From assembly GCA_002840905.1 (NCBI GenBank), contig PHDD01000003.1:12376-76375 (forward strand): DNA of 64,000 bases. Reading direction: 5' to 3'. The position numbers and the translations under genes were made by a program. This stretch comes from Bacteroidetes bacterium HGW-Bacteroidetes-4. GTDB lineage: Bacteria > Bacteroidota > Bacteroidia > Bacteroidales > SZUA-534. Of this stretch, positions 62,803-64,000 are shown piece after piece (position 1 is the first letter of the stretch; each line of letters begins with the position of its first letter). Under the pieces are notes generated by a model. The model worked only from the letters and a program-made list of their open reading frames with translations. It was not told where the DNA came from and searched no databases.

Positions 62803-63128
62803 AATTCAAATGTTTTTATGCAAAGTAAGGAATTATAATACATATTTCAGCATAAAATACACGCTTACCTGCAATTTGTAAAAGTCGCTAAATAGCAAAC
62901 TTCTGTTTATAAAGCAATATATAATCAAAGACTAAAAGCTATCGGTATAAAGGTTTTTAAACCAAAACAAAAACAGATTTTCAAAAAATAAATATTTGTA
63001 TTAGTTTTGGTTGTTCAACAAACAAGGGTTTAGAGCAATGCAAAGGGCATGCTCTTAGAAACTCAAATTAATTTTCGACCAGATTTAACTGAGAAAAACA
63101 GGGTTTGATTTGAACTAAACCTTTAATA
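62803..63128. other. Divergent intergenic region
   Basis: 326 AT-rich bases between lgt (minus) and the secreted protein gene (plus). A TAGTTTTG element at 63002-63009 matches TAnnTTTG on the plus strand, about 120 bases before the next ATG. Nothing else is recognised. Confidence 0.5.
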
Positions 63129-63917
63129 ATGAGAAAAATACTAATCATCATACTTTTAACTGCCGTTACACAACTGGTATCAGCATCGGGCGACATTGTA
63201 CTGAAAGGGGTATATCAGGGAAAAAATCTTTATGTGATGAACCCTTTTGCCTCATCAGGAGTAGGTTTTTGTGTAATTGAGGTAACCGTTAATGGTCAGT
63301 TGACAACCGACGAAATTAACTCCAGCGCGTTTGAAATCGATTTAAGTATTTTTCAATTTTCGGTTGGCGATAAGCTAATTGTTAGCATTAAGCATAAAGA
63401 TGGGTGCATACCTAAAGTTATTAATCCAGAAGTCTTAAAACCGCAAAGCACTTATAACGCAAGCAATTTAAAGGTTTCGAACGATGGAATCCTCACTTGG
63501 TCGACCAGTGGCGAGAGTGGTTCGCTTCCTTTTATTGTGGAACAATTCCGTTGGAACAAATGGGTAAAAGTTGCCGAAGTTGAAGGAAAAGGAACCGCAG
63601 GAACCAATACATACGCGGTTGCCGTGCAACCGCATAGTGGCAATAACCGTTTTCGTATAAAGCAAATCGATTATACCCGCAAACCTCGTTACAGTAAGGA
63701 AGTTAGGTATCGCTCCATGGAACCACCCGTAACGTTTTCGCCAGCAAAACCAACTATCGAGATTATCTTTTCACGCGAAACCATGTACGAAATTTACGAT
63801 TATTACGGAAATCTGGTTGAAAAAGGTTTTGCTGCCCGGGTCGACATAAGTAAATTACCTAAAGGCGATTACTTTTTGAATTATGGCATCAACACCGAAA
63901 CGTTCAAGAAAAAATAA
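63129..63917 (+). CDS. Secreted protein with probable T9SS-like C-terminal domain
   Basis: A 262-residue protein with a signal peptide (ending LVSASG). Its middle part looks like a beta-sandwich or fibronectin-like domain (about 110-195). The last 50 residues (EIYDYYGNLVEKGFAARVDISKLPKGDYFLNY) follow the pattern of type IX secretion sorting domains, ending FKKK. It may be exported and surface-attached. No enzyme motif is visible. Confidence 0.7.
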   Translation: MRKILIIILLTAVTQLVSASGDIVLKGVYQGKNLYVMNPFASSGVGFCVIEVTVNGQLTTDEINSSAFEIDLSIFQFSVGDKLIVSIKHKDGCIPKVINPEVLKPQSTYNASNLKVSNDGILTWSTSGESGSLPFIVEQFRWNKWVKVAEVEGKGTAGTNTYAVAVQPHSGNNRFRIKQIDYTRKPRYSKEVRYRSMEPPVTFSPAKPTIEIIFSRETMYEIYDYYGNLVEKGFAARVDISKLPKGDYFLNYGINTETFKKK

Positions 63918-63918
63918 A

Positions 63919-63938
63919 CAACACTTCGGGTGTTTTTC
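63919..63938 (+). terminator. Weak terminator hairpin
   Basis: AACAC and GTGTT enclose TTCGG and are followed by TTTC, just after the stop codon of the secreted protein gene. Confidence 0.5.
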
Positions 63939-63945
63939 AGGAGGT

Positions 63946-64000
63946 TTAATAAAAATAATCGTAAAAATTACCGTTGCGCGGAATTACCAGCGTTTCAATA
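63946..64000 (-). CDS. Possible C-terminal end of a gene running off the window
   Basis: The minus strand has an open frame entering from the right edge and ending at a TAA (63946-63948). Its last residues read IETLVIPRNGNFYDYFY. It is too short to identify. The position just after the plus-strand terminator fits a convergent gene. Confidence 0.35.
   Translation of the reverse strand, partial: IETLVIPRNGNFYDYFY

Noticed and set aside
1-64000. tRNA, rRNA, intact insertion sequence or prophage
   Set aside because: Reading both strands, no cloverleaf-type or rRNA sequence, transposase, integrase or phage structural protein was recognised.

Overview
The window looks like a chromosomal segment of a free-living or gut-type Bacteroidota. 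A Marinilabiliales/Prolixibacteraceae-like genome is my inference and has not been tested. The signs are a SusC/SusD pair, a hybrid two-component (HTCS) regulator, type IX secretion sorting domains, BACON domains, several promoters of the TAnnTTTG type, and few Shine-Dalgarno sequences. No rRNA, tRNA, CRISPR array, intact transposase or phage gene is visible.

Layout. 0.1-3.7 kb (minus): an AraC regulator followed by a redox/aromatic-stress operon (YceI, pirin, DoxX, extradiol dioxygenase). 4.0-6.1 kb: a T9SS-exported protein with an internally duplicated domain. 6.6-7.7 kb: an MscS channel. 7.9-14.2 kb (plus): XRE-cupin regulator, radical-SAM amino-acid 2,3-aminomutase, a PcaI/PcaJ-like CoA-transferase, a class III aminotransferase and a PcaF-like thiolase. 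14.4-16.5 kb: sufS, sufE and a SufT-like gene. 16.7-18.0 kb: a caspase-like lipoprotein. 18.0-18.6 kb: a patch of palindromic repeats, then an HU-like gene. 19.1-28.2 kb (minus): one ABC ATPase, four MacB-type permeases arranged as a duplicated pair, an adaptor and a TolC protein, with one intact and one broken four-helix-bundle gene interleaved. 28.9-57.8 kb: a polysaccharide utilisation locus. It has six minus-strand glycoside hydrolases (GH31, GH5, GH2, GH95-like, GH97, GH31), then on the plus strand SusC, SusD, a surface lipoprotein, an HTCS regulator and a GH3 enzyme. 57.9-64 kb: housekeeping and hypothetical genes, including lgt and a bacteriohemerythrin.

How the genes work together. 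The utilisation locus reads as a xyloglucan system. A surface GH5 with BACON domains cuts the backbone, SusCD and the lipoprotein import oligosaccharides, and GH2, GH95-like, GH97, GH31 and GH3 enzymes trim galactose, fucose-like, xylose and glucose units. The HTCS protein senses the products.

The most interesting region is 7.9-14.2 kb. Its four activities (alpha- to beta-amino acid shift, beta-transamination, CoA transfer to a 3-oxoacid, thiolysis) line up as a complete catabolic route without any ring-cleavage gene. The CoA-transferase and thiolase resemble the 3-oxoadipate enzymes PcaIJ and PcaF. The aminomutase appears to lack the acidic residues that bind the lysine side chain. A route from 2-aminoadipate (or another acidic amino acid) through 3-oxoadipate to succinyl-CoA and acetyl-CoA is therefore proposed, as inference. 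Other notable structure includes a roughly 110-bp palindromic element present twice in opposite orientation, a 21-bp degenerate tandem repeat, and paired perfect palindromes upstream of the ABC operon.
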